Assembly (NCBI RefSeq): GCF_024753255.1
Contig: NZ_JANUHA010000012.1
Coordinates: forward strand, 1 to 64,000
Origin: Massilia agri
Lineage (GTDB): Bacteria > Pseudomonadota > Gammaproteobacteria > Burkholderiales > Burkholderiaceae_D
Direction of reading: 5' to 3'
Length of the DNA: 64,000 bases
Position numbers and translations under genes: made by a program. The notes under the pieces were generated by a model. The model searched no databases, was not told where the DNA came from, and saw nothing but the letters and a program-made list of their open reading frames with translations. Below are positions 43,628 to 52,471 of the stretch, in pieces (positions within the stretch are counted from its first letter, which is position 1; each line of letters opens with the position of its first letter).

Positions 43628-46095
43628 GGCTGGTCCAGGTTGAGGGTGACGATGCGGCTGCCGCGGCCGCGGGTGTCGAAGGTGGCCAGCTTCAACACGC
43701 GCGCATCGGAGACGGCGACGGGCGCCGCGTAGCGTGGGCTGTGCACCGAAGGATCGAGGCCGTCCACAGTGTAATGGACGGCCAGGCCCGGCAGGGCGAC
43801 ATTCGCATGCAGCAGGCCGTCCTTCGCCACCGCGCCGGGCGGAGGCAGGCGGTAATCCCAGGGGCGGCGCGCGCGGTCCAGGCGCGGCAGCTCGCGCTGG
43901 CCGAGGCGGTTGGCGAATTCGTTCCAGTCGTGCTGTACGCGGGCGGCGCGCTCTTCCTGCGCCGCGATGTCCTGCCAGAGCGGGTCCGCCGCCCAGGCCC
44001 GCTCGGCCAGGCCGATCAGGCGCGGCAGCGCCAGGTATTCGAGGCGGGCGCGCGAGCGTGCGTTCTCTCCCCACAACTGGCCCTGGATGCCCCTGATACG
44101 CGCGCGTCCGTGCGCGTCGAGGGGCTGCAGCGCGTCCAGCACGCCGCGGTCGGGCGCATGGCCCATCGGGTCCAGAATCGGCATGGCGTGCGCGTCCAGC
44201 GGGCAGAAACCGAAGGCGTTGCGGGTGCCGACGAAGCCGGCCCAATAGTAGCCAGGCTCCTGCGGATGCTTGGCATAGGCCAGGTCGAAGTAGAGGTTGG
44301 CCGCATTCGACAGCACCACGTCGTAGCCGGCATTCGCCAGCCGGTAGGCGCAGTCTTCCTGGCCCGAACCCCAGCGGTTGTTCCAGACGTAGACGTGGAA
44401 ATCCGGGCCGGCGAAGCGCGGGTTCGGCAGCATCCGCTCACCCTCGCGTTTCAAGGCCGTCTCGTCCCAGCCGGCATACTCCACGCCGTGGCGCGCCAGG
44501 ATCGCGCGGCAGCGCTCGATGAAGTCGTCGTGCAGGTCCTGGACGTCCCAGCCCTTCTCCGCCATCAGGGCGCGGCAGCGCGGGGAGCCGAGCCAGGCGC
44601 CGACGGGCACCTCGTCGCCGCCCGTGTGGATCACGCGCAGCGGCACGCCGGCCTCGCGGTACAGCACGCAGACCTCGCCCACCACGGTGTCGATGAAGCG
44701 GTCGCTTGACGGCAGCGCGATGCAGATCACGTTGTCGTGCCAGAGCTGCACCGATTCGTAGGTGGAGCTGTCGTCGAGGTCGCTCAGCAGGTATTCTTCT
44801 GCGCCTTCCACGTCGCCGGCCGCCAGCAGGCGGCGATGGCGTTCGCGCATCGCCACCACGGCGGCGCGCGCATGGCCGGGCATATTGAATTCGGGGATGA
44901 CCTCGATGTGGCGCGCATGCGCGTGGCGCAGGATGGTGACGAATTCCGAGGCCGTGTAGAAGCCGCTGCCGGCGGACCTATCGACGTCGGCGCCCGAGCC
45001 GAAGGAAGGCGGCAGGCAGGAGATGCCGTCCTGCGCGACGCCGCGCCGGGAGCCGACCGCGGTCAGCTCGGGCAGCGCGCCGATCGCCAGGCGCCAGCCC
45101 TCGTCGTCGGTCAGGTGGAAGTGGAAGCGGTTGAGCTTGTAGCTGGCCATGCAGTCGAGCAGGCGCAGCACCGTGGTGACGCCGGCGAAGTGGCGCGCCA
45201 CGTCGAGCATCATGCCGCGGTAGCCGAAGCGCGGCGCGTCCAGCACCCGTCCCGTGGGCAGTTCGCCGTTCGGGGTGAGCAGCTGGGCCAGGGTCTGGAT
45301 GCCGTTGAAGACGCCGTGGGCGCTGGCGCCGACGATGCGCACGCGGCCCGGCTCGATGTCGAGCAGGTAGGCCTCATTGCCGGCCAATCCCGCCACCTCG
45401 CCGATCTCCAGCAGGATGTCGCCCGAGCCGCCGGGCACGATGCCAGGCAGGGAGCCCAGCATCGCGGCCAGCAGCGAGGCCTCGTTCCACAGCGTGCGCT
45501 CATAGCCCATCGGCGCGTGGCGCGAGAGCAGGCAGCGGCGGCCGTCGAAGTGCGCCGACACCGGCTTCGGCGTGATGCGGCCGACCGCGCTCTCGGGCAG
45601 CAGCTGCAGGGCCGCGTTCTGCTCGAAGCGCCAGGCCGCATCGGCCGTCGGCAGCAGGTCGCCGCGCATGCGGTGGCGCTGCTCGGGCCGGGCGAACGGG
45701 GCGATCTCGGGGTCGCCCAGGTCGACCGGAGGGCCGCCGTCTCCCGGTTCCAGGTAGAAGCCGAGCGGGGCGTCGGTGATGCTGATCGCCCAGTGCAGGG
45801 CCTCGTATTGCACGGCATGGGTTTGTCCCGGCAGCCATGGCCCTCCCCCGGGCATGGTGAGGCGGAACAGGTCGCCGTTCAGGTGCTCGACGGCGAAGCC
45901 GGTGCTGACGCTGTCGCGCAGCACCTTGCGGCAGGTGTTGAAGCAGATCGCCCAGCCCGGCGCGATGGCATGATGCGAGACGTTCCGCAGCACGAGCCGC
46001 GCCGTGAACGCATCGTCGCGCGTGTAGTTGCTCAGGCATTCCCAGGCGATCGCGATCGCAGGGCCGTCGCGGAATGGTTCGGTAGTGGGGATCAT
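43624..46095 (-). CDS. Beta-N-acetylhexosaminidase (GH20)
   Basis: The 823-residue enzyme should release GlcNAc from chitooligosaccharides or other beta-linked sugars. Domains: N-terminal carbohydrate-binding region (CHB_HEX-like, 10-150), GH20b (150-285), catalytic barrel (290-690) with the Asp-Glu pair D494-E495 in HTGGDEVP, WNNRWG, and a C-terminal CHB_HEX_C segment (from about 770, VHYTVDG). There is no signal peptide in this start, which is unusual for a hexosaminidase that partners an outer-membrane receptor. The ribosome site is poor. Confidence 0.9.
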   Translation of the reverse strand: MIPTTEPFRDGPAIAIAWECLSNYTRDDAFTARLVLRNVSHHAIAPGWAICFNTCRKVLRDSVSTGFAVEHLNGDLFRLTMPGGGPWLPGQTHAVQYEALHWAISITDAPLGFYLEPGDGGPPVDLGDPEIAPFARPEQRHRMRGDLLPTADAAWRFEQNAALQLLPESAVGRITPKPVSAHFDGRRCLLSRHAPMGYERTLWNEASLLAAMLGSLPGIVPGGSGDILLEIGEVAGLAGNEAYLLDIEPGRVRIVGASAHGVFNGIQTLAQLLTPNGELPTGRVLDAPRFGYRGMMLDVARHFAGVTTVLRLLDCMASYKLNRFHFHLTDDEGWRLAIGALPELTAVGSRRGVAQDGISCLPPSFGSGADVDRSAGSGFYTASEFVTILRHAHARHIEVIPEFNMPGHARAAVVAMRERHRRLLAAGDVEGAEEYLLSDLDDSSTYESVQLWHDNVICIALPSSDRFIDTVVGEVCVLYREAGVPLRVIHTGGDEVPVGAWLGSPRCRALMAEKGWDVQDLHDDFIERCRAILARHGVEYAGWDETALKREGERMLPNPRFAGPDFHVYVWNNRWGSGQEDCAYRLANAGYDVVLSNAANLYFDLAYAKHPQEPGYYWAGFVGTRNAFGFCPLDAHAMPILDPMGHAPDRGVLDALQPLDAHGRARIRGIQGQLWGENARSRARLEYLALPRLIGLAERAWAADPLWQDIAAQEERAARVQHDWNEFANRLGQRELPRLDRARRPWDYRLPPPGAVAKDGLLHANVALPGLAVHYTVDGLDPSVHSPRYAAPVAVSDARVLKLATFDTRGRGSRIVTLNLDQP

Positions 46096-46112
46096 GTTGT
46101 GCTTTGCGCTGC

Positions 46113-46140
46113 CGGCGGGCGCGATTGCTGGCGCCCGCCG
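46113..46140. other. Intergenic hairpin in the chitooligosaccharide operon
   Basis: CGGCGGGCGC at 46113-46122 pairs exactly with GCGCCCGCCG at 46131-46140. It lies between the TonB receptor and hexosaminidase genes and could reduce read-through or protect the upstream mRNA so the receptor is made in excess. Confidence 0.55.
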
Positions 46141-46156
46141 TGTTGCAGGTCGATGC

Positions 46157-48796
46157 TTACAGCTTGCCGCGGATGCCGACGTAGAAGGTACGGCCGTTCG
46201 AGTAGAAGGCGCGCGGGCGGTCTTCGTTCTCGGCGTACATCTTGATCGTTTCGTTGGTCAGGTTGAGTGCGTCGAAGGTCAGGGTGAAGCGCTCGTTCAG
46301 TTTCACGTTCACCGAGGCGGCCAGCGAGGGCATGCTGTCCACGTGCTGGCTGGCGCCGCGGTCGACGCCGGCCTTGTACTTCGAGCGGTAGTTGTAGGCC
46401 AGGCGCGCGGAGAAGCGCTCGTTCTCGAAGTAGCCGGTGACGTTCCAGGTGTTGCGCGAGGAGTTCAGCAACTCGCCGCCGTCATCGAGCTTGCCGTCGG
46501 CATGGGTGTAGTTCACCAGGGTGCCGAAGTTCTCCCACAGCGGCTGCTGCCAGCTCAGCTCGATCCCCTTGTTGCTGCCGGTGGTGTTGTACGGCGAGGT
46601 GATCTGGTACTGGGTCTGGGTGTTGCGCTTGTTGTTGAAGTAGGTTCCCGTCGAGGTGCCCTGGGCCACGATGGAGCGGAAGTCCATGTAGAAGAAGCCC
46701 GCCGACAGCAGCGCCTTCGGCGCGTAGTACCACTCGGCGCCCACGTCGAAGTTCACCGAGCGCACCGGATCCAGGTTGACGTTGCCGCCGCTGCCGCTCA
46801 GGGCGTCGTCGTTGAGCGAAACCGAGCCGCCCAGCGCCGAATAATCCGGTCGGGCGATGGTCTTGGCCAGCGCGGTGCGCAGCACCAGGGTCGGCGAGAC
46901 GTCGTACTTCAGGTTGGCGCTCGGCAGGTAGTCGGTATAGGTGCGCTTGAAGGTGGTCGGGGTATAGGGACCGAAGGCCGAGCCGGTGATGGCACTTGGG
47001 CCGCCCGGCAGGTTGACGATCGTCGTCTGGCGCGTCTCGACGGCGCGCAAGCCGATGTTGCCGCTCCAGTTGTCGGCGCCGAAGTCGGCCATCGCATACA
47101 GGGCCGCGGTCTTCTCGCCGACCTGGAACTCGTTCATCCAGTTGTGGCGCAGGGTGTAGTCGAGCAGGCGGTTGCCCGGGACCGCACCCCAGGCGCCGAG
47201 GGCCGCGCCGTCGTATTTGAAGTAGTTGTTCAGGATGTTGCCGCCCAGGTCCTTGCCGAAGTCGCCCGGGTACATCTGGCCGTTCCAGGCCGGGCCGGGG
47301 GCCGTGAAGCCGGTCGCGCCCGGACGGGTCTCGAGCGGATGCTCGGCGGTGCGGGTGTGGTCGGTCCAGCGCGCGCCGAAGCGGATCGCCGAAATCATCG
47401 AATCCTGCATGCGCCATTCGCCGTCGAGCTGGGCGTACTTTTCCTGGTCGACCGACTGCGACTCGCCGCCACCGGCCCAGGCGGTGCTGCCCGGCGATGC
47501 GGTGTTCCCGCCCGGGTAGCTCACGCTAGCCGGCGACAGGCCGTTCAGCGCATAGACCATGCCGCCGTCGACGTTGTTCTGGTAGTAGACGTCGTCACGG
47601 TCCCAGCCCACGCCGTGGGTCTTGCCGATCTTGCCCGAGAGGGTCAGCTGGTCGTTGACCTTGTGCTTGCCGTTCAGGTCGAGGTACCAGGATTCGCCGC
47701 CGGCGTCCGGACGGTAGATGTTGTCGACCTCGCCCGCATTGCGGGTGAAGGCGGCGCCCACCAGGGTGCCGTTCTTGATGACCGGGTTCTGCGGCACCAG
47801 GTTCATGCTGTTGATCGAGTTGGCCGGCGCGGCGAGCCAGTTGGTGTTCTGGTGCGGGGCATCGAGCTTGGAATAGAAGCCGTTCAGGTCGATGCTGGTG
47901 CCGCGCTGCGGGCGCAGCTCGATGTCGAAGGCGCCGCCCTGGCGCTTCTTGGTCTGCTCGAAGAGGGCCGCGCCAATAAACGTCGGGACCACCACGCCGC
48001 GCAAGGCGGGATTGGCGGCGACGGCCGCGCTGGTCGGGCTGATCGGGGTGTAGCCGAGGATCTCCTGGCCGTCGCGGCGCACGCTGGCCTTTTCCGAGAA
48101 GCCCTGCAGCAGCACGCCGAAGGTGCTGGCTTCGTTCTTCCAGCTGACCAGGCCCGAGAGGTGGGGCTCGGCCTTGCTTGATAAGTCGTTGTAGTTGGCC
48201 TGGATCGAGCCTTCCACGGTCAGCGGCTTGCGGAAGTCGAGGGGACGGCGGGTGATGACGTTGATGGCGCCGGAGACGCCGCCTTCGACCAGGTCGGCGG
48301 TCGGGCTCTTCTGCACGACGATCGAGCCGACCAGTTCGGAAGGCAGCAGCGAGAAGCTGCTGGAGCGGCCGACGTTGCCGCCGATCTGGTTCAGCACGTA
48401 CCAGTCGCCGGTGCTGATCGCGTGGCCGTTGAACAGGGTCTGCTGCAGGCTGGGGCTGGTGCCGCGCAGGCTGACGCGGTCGTTCTCGCCGAAGCCGCCT
48501 TCGCCGCCGGCCGAGGACTGGGTATTCACGCCCGGCAGGCGCTGGATCGCGTCGGCGACGTTCTTATCGGGCATCTTGCCGATGTCCTCGGCGGTCACCA
48601 CCTCGACCACCGAGTCGGCGTTGCGCTTCTGGCGCAGCGACTGCTCGAGGGCGGCGCGCACGCCGGTCACCACCACGGTCTGGGGCTCGACCTGCTCCTG
48701 AGCCATCACCGGGCTGCCGAGGCCAATGAGGAATACCGCCACGCCGACCGCGATCGCGGTGCGCTTGTACTGCTGCCTTGCCATCAACTCGTTCAT
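46157..48796 (-). CDS. TonB-dependent outer-membrane receptor, chitooligosaccharide type
   Basis: The 879-residue receptor has a signal peptide (residues 10-32), a TonB box-like EPQTVVVTGVR, a plug domain (LGVNTQSS..., IVVQKSPTADLVEGGVSG) and a 22-strand beta barrel ending in the Phe/Tyr-rich strand RTFYVGIRGKL. It resembles the NAG/chitooligosaccharide TonB receptors of proteobacteria. The operon partners are GH20 and an MFS transporter. ATG 48796 follows GGAGAG. A dre/NagQ-like palindrome lies 64 bp upstream. Confidence 0.9.
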   Translation of the reverse strand: MNELMARQQYKRTAIAVGVAVFLIGLGSPVMAQEQVEPQTVVVTGVRAALEQSLRQKRNADSVVEVVTAEDIGKMPDKNVADAIQRLPGVNTQSSAGGEGGFGENDRVSLRGTSPSLQQTLFNGHAISTGDWYVLNQIGGNVGRSSSFSLLPSELVGSIVVQKSPTADLVEGGVSGAINVITRRPLDFRKPLTVEGSIQANYNDLSSKAEPHLSGLVSWKNEASTFGVLLQGFSEKASVRRDGQEILGYTPISPTSAAVAANPALRGVVVPTFIGAALFEQTKKRQGGAFDIELRPQRGTSIDLNGFYSKLDAPHQNTNWLAAPANSINSMNLVPQNPVIKNGTLVGAAFTRNAGEVDNIYRPDAGGESWYLDLNGKHKVNDQLTLSGKIGKTHGVGWDRDDVYYQNNVDGGMVYALNGLSPASVSYPGGNTASPGSTAWAGGGESQSVDQEKYAQLDGEWRMQDSMISAIRFGARWTDHTRTAEHPLETRPGATGFTAPGPAWNGQMYPGDFGKDLGGNILNNYFKYDGAALGAWGAVPGNRLLDYTLRHNWMNEFQVGEKTAALYAMADFGADNWSGNIGLRAVETRQTTIVNLPGGPSAITGSAFGPYTPTTFKRTYTDYLPSANLKYDVSPTLVLRTALAKTIARPDYSALGGSVSLNDDALSGSGGNVNLDPVRSVNFDVGAEWYYAPKALLSAGFFYMDFRSIVAQGTSTGTYFNNKRNTQTQYQITSPYNTTGSNKGIELSWQQPLWENFGTLVNYTHADGKLDDGGELLNSSRNTWNVTGYFENERFSARLAYNYRSKYKAGVDRGASQHVDSMPSLAASVNVKLNERFTLTFDALNLTNETIKMYAENEDRPRAFYSNGRTFYVGIRGKL

Positions 48797-48860
48797 GTTC
48801 TCTCCAAAACATTATGGTGATTCCGCGAAGGGCCGGAACCGCTTCTTTCACTTCAGCCGT

Positions 48861-48872
48861 CGGTCTCGACCG
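48861..48872. promoter_or_regulatory. Putative GntR/HutC (NagQ/DasR-like) operator
   Basis: CGGTCTCGACCG is an exact CGGTC-TC-GACCG palindrome whose core GGTCTnGACC is that of the DasR dre element (consensus TGGTCTAGACCA). It sits about 64 bp before the TonB receptor start. The regulator gene is not in the window. Confidence 0.45.
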
Positions 48873-49074
48873 CGTGTGGACGTTTGTGCGTCTCTCGTGT
48901 GGGAGGCATTGTGGAGTGATCTTTTCGGCCATGTTTGTCAAATCTTGCTAAGAAGATGCGATTTCATCGGCATGACACATCGGCGTGCTAGCCGGGCCGG
49001 ACCGTCCCGGCACTGTCGAAAAGTTTTACAGAACAACAATAATATTTGATATGAAATATATAATTTATTAGCAA

Positions 49075-49109
49075 AATCAATGGCTTGGCCAAGTGGCATG
49101 TAATGTGCT
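49075..49109 (+). promoter_or_regulatory. Sigma-54-like promoter of the second PEP-CTERM gene
   Basis: TGGCATG at 49094-49100 and GTGCT at 49105-49109 keep the invariant GG-N10-GC of RpoN promoters and the 4-bp spacer, with two mismatches from consensus. AATCAATGGCTTG at 49075-49087 fits the IHF consensus, and the stretch upstream is AT-rich. The gene starts 50 bp after the -12 element, much like the first PEP-CTERM gene. Confidence 0.6.
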
Positions 49110-49158
49110 AGTTCAATTGGGAGAGAGCGGTTCCACGATTGAACACACGGAGGCAACC

Positions 49159-49800
49159 ATGATGAAGAAGGTGATGCTGGCCCTGGCTTGTGCCGTCGCC
49201 ATGGGCACGGCGCAGGCCGATGTTCTGCTGGTAGAGAATTTCGATAACGTGAATGCCCTGCGAGACGGGGGGCAATGGATCTTCGAGAACGCAAGCGAGC
49301 CGCCGGGCATTGCACCGGGCTGGGTGCAGGGCAATCCAGACGTATTCGAAGCGCACCAGGGCGAGAGGAACGCATACATCGCGTCCAGCTTCGAAAGCGC
49401 CGCACCCAACGGACAGCTGGACGACCGCCTGTTTACGCCGCTGTTTTCGCTCGAGAACGGGGCGATCGCCACGTTCTGGCTGCGCGGCGCCAACGACCCC
49501 GGATTCTTCGACATGGTCGTCTACGGCTACACCGACGGCGGCGCCGATCCGCTCGATTTCATCCTCCAGGAAGTCACCACCGCCCCGGATGGGTGGACGC
49601 AGTACTCCATCACGATCGATGCGCGCGCCGGCGACGGACGCCTGGGCTTCGTGCACACCGGTCCGGAAGCCACCTCGAACTATGTCGGCCTCGATACGCT
49701 GCGCATCGTCGACGGGCGCGAGGGCGATGTTCCGGAGCCCGCAACCCTGCTGATCATGGGCATCGGCCTGGCTGGCCTGGCGGCAAGCCGCCGCCGCTGA
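49159..49800 (+). CDS. PEP-CTERM exported surface protein
   Basis: The 213-residue protein has a signal peptide (residues 4-20, cleaved after AQA) and a canonical C-terminal sorting segment, VPEPATLLIMGIGLAGLAA then SRRR. The body resembles choice-of-anchor J beta-sandwich domains (ENFDNVNAL, WTQYSITIDA, VGLDTLRI). It would be sorted by an exosortase to the cell surface or exopolysaccharide. ATG 49159 follows GGAGGC. A sigma-54-like promoter lies upstream. Confidence 0.9.
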   Translation: MMKKVMLALACAVAMGTAQADVLLVENFDNVNALRDGGQWIFENASEPPGIAPGWVQGNPDVFEAHQGERNAYIASSFESAAPNGQLDDRLFTPLFSLENGAIATFWLRGANDPGFFDMVVYGYTDGGADPLDFILQEVTTAPDGWTQYSITIDARAGDGRLGFVHTGPEATSNYVGLDTLRIVDGREGDVPEPATLLIMGIGLAGLAASRRR

Positions 49801-49908
49801 GCGTCATCAGCCGGGGCCCATCGTGCTCCGGATTTTTTTCTGCCCCGGTAGACTGTGTCCATGTCTTGACGGCGCGCCTGGCGCCTTCTCTTCGGAAAGG
49901 ACGATGAC

Positions 49909-51498
49909 ATGGCTGCTACGACGAATGGCGCTTCCGTTTCGGTCTGGATGGACACCGCGCAGGTGCCCGCCCGGCCTCCCCTCCCCGGCGACCTCGACGT
50001 CGACGTCTGCGTGATCGGCGCCGGCATCGCCGGCCTCACCACCGCCTACCTCGCGGCCCGCGAGGGGCGCAGCGTGGCGGTGATCGACGCGCTGGGCATC
50101 GGCGCCGGCGAGACCGGGCGCACCACCGCCCACCTGTTTCCGCCCGACGAGTGGTATGCCTTCATCGAAGACAAGTTCGGGCAGGCCAATGCGCGCCTGG
50201 TGGCCGAGAGCTATGCGCGCGCCATCGACCTGGTCGAATCGATCGCCGCGCAGGAGCACATCGCCTGCGAATTCGAGCGTCTCGACGGCTACCTCTATGC
50301 CCTGCCCGGCAACGGCTTTCGCGACCTCGAGAAGGAACATGCCTGCGCCGCGCGCGCCGGCGTGCCGGTCGAACTGGTCGCCGGCGTACCCGGCCTGCCT
50401 TTCGACACCGGCCCGGCGGTGCGCTATGCCGGCCAGGCCCAGTTCCATCCGCTGAAATACCTGGCCGGCCTCGCCGCCGCCATCGAACGGCGCGGCGGGA
50501 AGATCTTCGGCGGCACCCACGCGCACCGGGTGCGCGGCGATGCGCAGCAGCAGACCGTGTCCACCGACCATGGCGAGGTCCGGGCGCGCGCCGTGGTGCT
50601 GGCCACCCACACGCCCTTCAACGACCGCGTGGTGATGCACACCAAGCAGGCCGGCTACCGCACCTACGTGGTCGGCCTGGAAGTCCCGCGCGGATCGTTG
50701 CCGCGCATCCTGCTGTGGGACACGGGCGACCCGTATTACTACGTGCGCCTGGAAAGCCCGGAAGGACTCGGGCACGACATCCTGGTGGTGGGTGGCGCGG
50801 ACCATAAAACCGGCCACGACGATCATCCGGAACACCGCTACGACGAGATCGAACGCTGGACCCGCGAGCACTTCCCGCAGGCGGGAAGGGTCGCCTACCG
50901 CTGGTCGGGCGAGGTGATGGAACCGTCCGACGGCCTGCCCTACCTGGGCCGCAATCCGATGGACGACGAGAACGTCTACCTGATCACGGGCGACTCGGGC
51001 AACGGCATGACCCACTGCACCATCGGCGCCATGCTGGTGAACGACCTGATCGCGGGCCGCGACCATCCCTGCTACGCGCTCTACGATCCCTCCCGCAAGC
51101 CGGTGCATGGCCTTGCCGATTTCGCCTCCGAGCAGGCCAAGACCATGGCGCGCTACGGCGAATGGCTGACCGGCGGCGACGTCGATTCGGTCCAGGAAAT
51201 CGCGGCCGGCGAAGGCGCGGTGGTGCGCGACGGCCTGCGCAAGATCGCCGTCTACCGCGACGCCCAGGGCGGCCTGCACGCGGTGTCGGCCAAGTGCACC
51301 CACCTGGGCTGCGCCGTGCACTGGAATTCGGCCGAACGTTCCTGGGACTGCCCCTGCCATGCCTCGCGCTTCGACATCGAGGGCAATGTGCTGCACGGCC
51401 CGGCGCCCGAACCGCTGGAGAAGGTCGAACTGCAGGAAGGCGGCGCGCCGCCGCCGCGTTCGCCGCGCGCCGGCATGCGCGGCCGGAACGTGCGCTGA
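49909..51498 (+). CDS. FAD-dependent oxidoreductase with C-terminal Rieske domain
   Basis: The 529-residue fusion has an N-terminal DAO/glycine-oxidase-like FAD domain (DVCVIGAGIAGLTTAYLAA at residue 32, GETGRTTAH near 66) and a Rieske [2Fe-2S] domain at about 430-510: CTHLGC and CPCHASRF provide the two Cys/two His. The architecture is known from flavoproteins related to YobN/amine oxidases. Cytosolic; substrate unknown. It stands alone. Confidence 0.92.
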   Translation: MAATTNGASVSVWMDTAQVPARPPLPGDLDVDVCVIGAGIAGLTTAYLAAREGRSVAVIDALGIGAGETGRTTAHLFPPDEWYAFIEDKFGQANARLVAESYARAIDLVESIAAQEHIACEFERLDGYLYALPGNGFRDLEKEHACAARAGVPVELVAGVPGLPFDTGPAVRYAGQAQFHPLKYLAGLAAAIERRGGKIFGGTHAHRVRGDAQQQTVSTDHGEVRARAVVLATHTPFNDRVVMHTKQAGYRTYVVGLEVPRGSLPRILLWDTGDPYYYVRLESPEGLGHDILVVGGADHKTGHDDHPEHRYDEIERWTREHFPQAGRVAYRWSGEVMEPSDGLPYLGRNPMDDENVYLITGDSGNGMTHCTIGAMLVNDLIAGRDHPCYALYDPSRKPVHGLADFASEQAKTMARYGEWLTGGDVDSVQEIAAGEGAVVRDGLRKIAVYRDAQGGLHAVSAKCTHLGCAVHWNSAERSWDCPCHASRFDIEGNVLHGPAPEPLEKVELQEGGAPPPRSPRAGMRGRNVR

Positions 51499-51526
51499 GC
51501 GGCCACGCTAGCCGACCGTAAACGAC

Positions 51527-51573
51527 GACACCAGCCCGCGGGCTGGTGTCGCATGCGGCCGCGCGGGCCGCAT
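51527..51573. terminator. Two tandem hairpins between convergent genes
   Basis: A perfect 24-bp palindrome (arms GACACCAGCCCG, 51527-51538) is followed by ATGCGGCC-N5-GGCCGCAT (51553-51573). There is no T-run, but they separate the convergent Rieske and Ser-rich genes and probably act in both directions. Confidence 0.55.
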
Positions 51574-51590
51574 CTGGTGTGAGCTGCGGA

Positions 51591-52340
51591 TCAGTAGCCG
51601 CGGCCGGTGCTGCTGGTGCTGCTCGTGGTGCCGCCGGTGCTGCTGGTGCCGGTGGTGCTGGTCGAACCGGTGGTGCCGGCGCGGCCGGTGGCGTCCATGG
51701 TGCCGGTCGAGCTGGAAGTGCCCGTCGTGCCGGTGCTGCCCGAGGAGCCGCTGGTGCCCATCGAACCGCTCGAGCCCGAGGAACCGCTGCTCGAACGGGT
51801 CGGCGGTTCGCTCGATGCGCCGGTGCTGGTGCGCCCTGCTTCCACGCCCTGGCTGTCATAGCCGCTCCAGCCCTGGGAGCCGCTGCTGCCGCTGGTGCCG
51901 GTAGCGCCCATCGAGCCGGTCGAGCCGCTGCTGCCGGTGCCCATGGAGCCGGTGGCGCCAGTGGAGCCGGTACCGGTCGCGTTCATCGAGCCGCTGGTGG
52001 TGCTGCTGGTGCCCATGGAACCGCTGGTGCTGGAACCGGTCGCGCCGCTGGTGCTCGAGCCGCTCTTGCGGTCCTGGCCACCCATCGGGCTGCCGGTGTC
52101 GGCGGCGCTGCTGGTGCCGGTCTTGCTGTGGTCCGCGCCTTGCTTCTGCTGCGAGCTGCCGGTCGCGCTGGCCGACGAGCTGCCGCTGCTCTGGTCGTTC
52201 ATGCTGGAACTGGCGCTGGTGCCGGCGCCGCGGGTGTTCTGGGTACCATCGCTCGATTGTGCGTGGACGGTGGTGGCGCCGAACATGGCGGCGGCAACGG
52301 AAGCACCCAGCAGGCCTTTCAGTAGCTTGTTCATTTTCAT
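51591..52340 (-). CDS. Exported Ser/Gly/Thr-rich low-complexity protein
   Basis: The 249-residue product has a signal peptide (residues 6-28, cleaved at VHAQ) and then only Ser, Gly, Thr, Ala with scattered Met and Gln: units such as GSMGTS, GSTGS and TGTSGSS repeat imperfectly. It is likely disordered and extracellular, perhaps O-glycosylated or an adhesive filler. ATG 52340 follows GGAGATTG. A strong AT-rich palindrome lies upstream. No homology to a known family can be claimed. Confidence 0.75.
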   Translation of the reverse strand: MKMNKLLKGLLGASVAAAMFGATTVHAQSSDGTQNTRGAGTSASSSMNDQSSGSSSASATGSSQQKQGADHSKTGTSSAADTGSPMGGQDRKSGSSTSGATGSSTSGSMGTSSTTSGSMNATGTGSTGATGSMGTGSSGSTGSMGATGTSGSSGSQGWSGYDSQGVEAGRTSTGASSEPPTRSSSGSSGSSGSMGTSGSSGSTGTTGTSSSTGTMDATGRAGTTGSTSTTGTSSTGGTTSSTSSTGRGY

Positions 52341-52377
52341 GTCAATCTCCTAAATTTGTCTTCGGGGCAAACTGCTC

Positions 52378-52400
52378 AACAATATCAAAAAGATATTGTT
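52378..52400. promoter_or_regulatory. AT-rich inverted repeat upstream of the Ser/Gly/Thr-rich gene
   Basis: AACAATATC at 52378-52386 pairs with GATATTGTT at 52392-52400 around five A. It lies 38 bp before the start of the Ser/Gly/Thr-rich gene and stands out in an otherwise GC-rich context, so it may be an operator, or a terminator of the serine hydrolase gene further upstream. Confidence 0.45.
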
Positions 52401-52471
52401 TAGGGGTCCGAGTGTAGAGAGGCACGAATGAGGGAGGCGCACGGTAGCCTCCCGGAAAATACCGAACAGGC

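Noticed and set aside
51546-52325. 259-codon Ala/Gly-rich ORF on the plus strand
   Set aside because: Antisense of the Ser/Gly/Thr-rich gene, whose minus frame has a signal peptide and a ribosome site.
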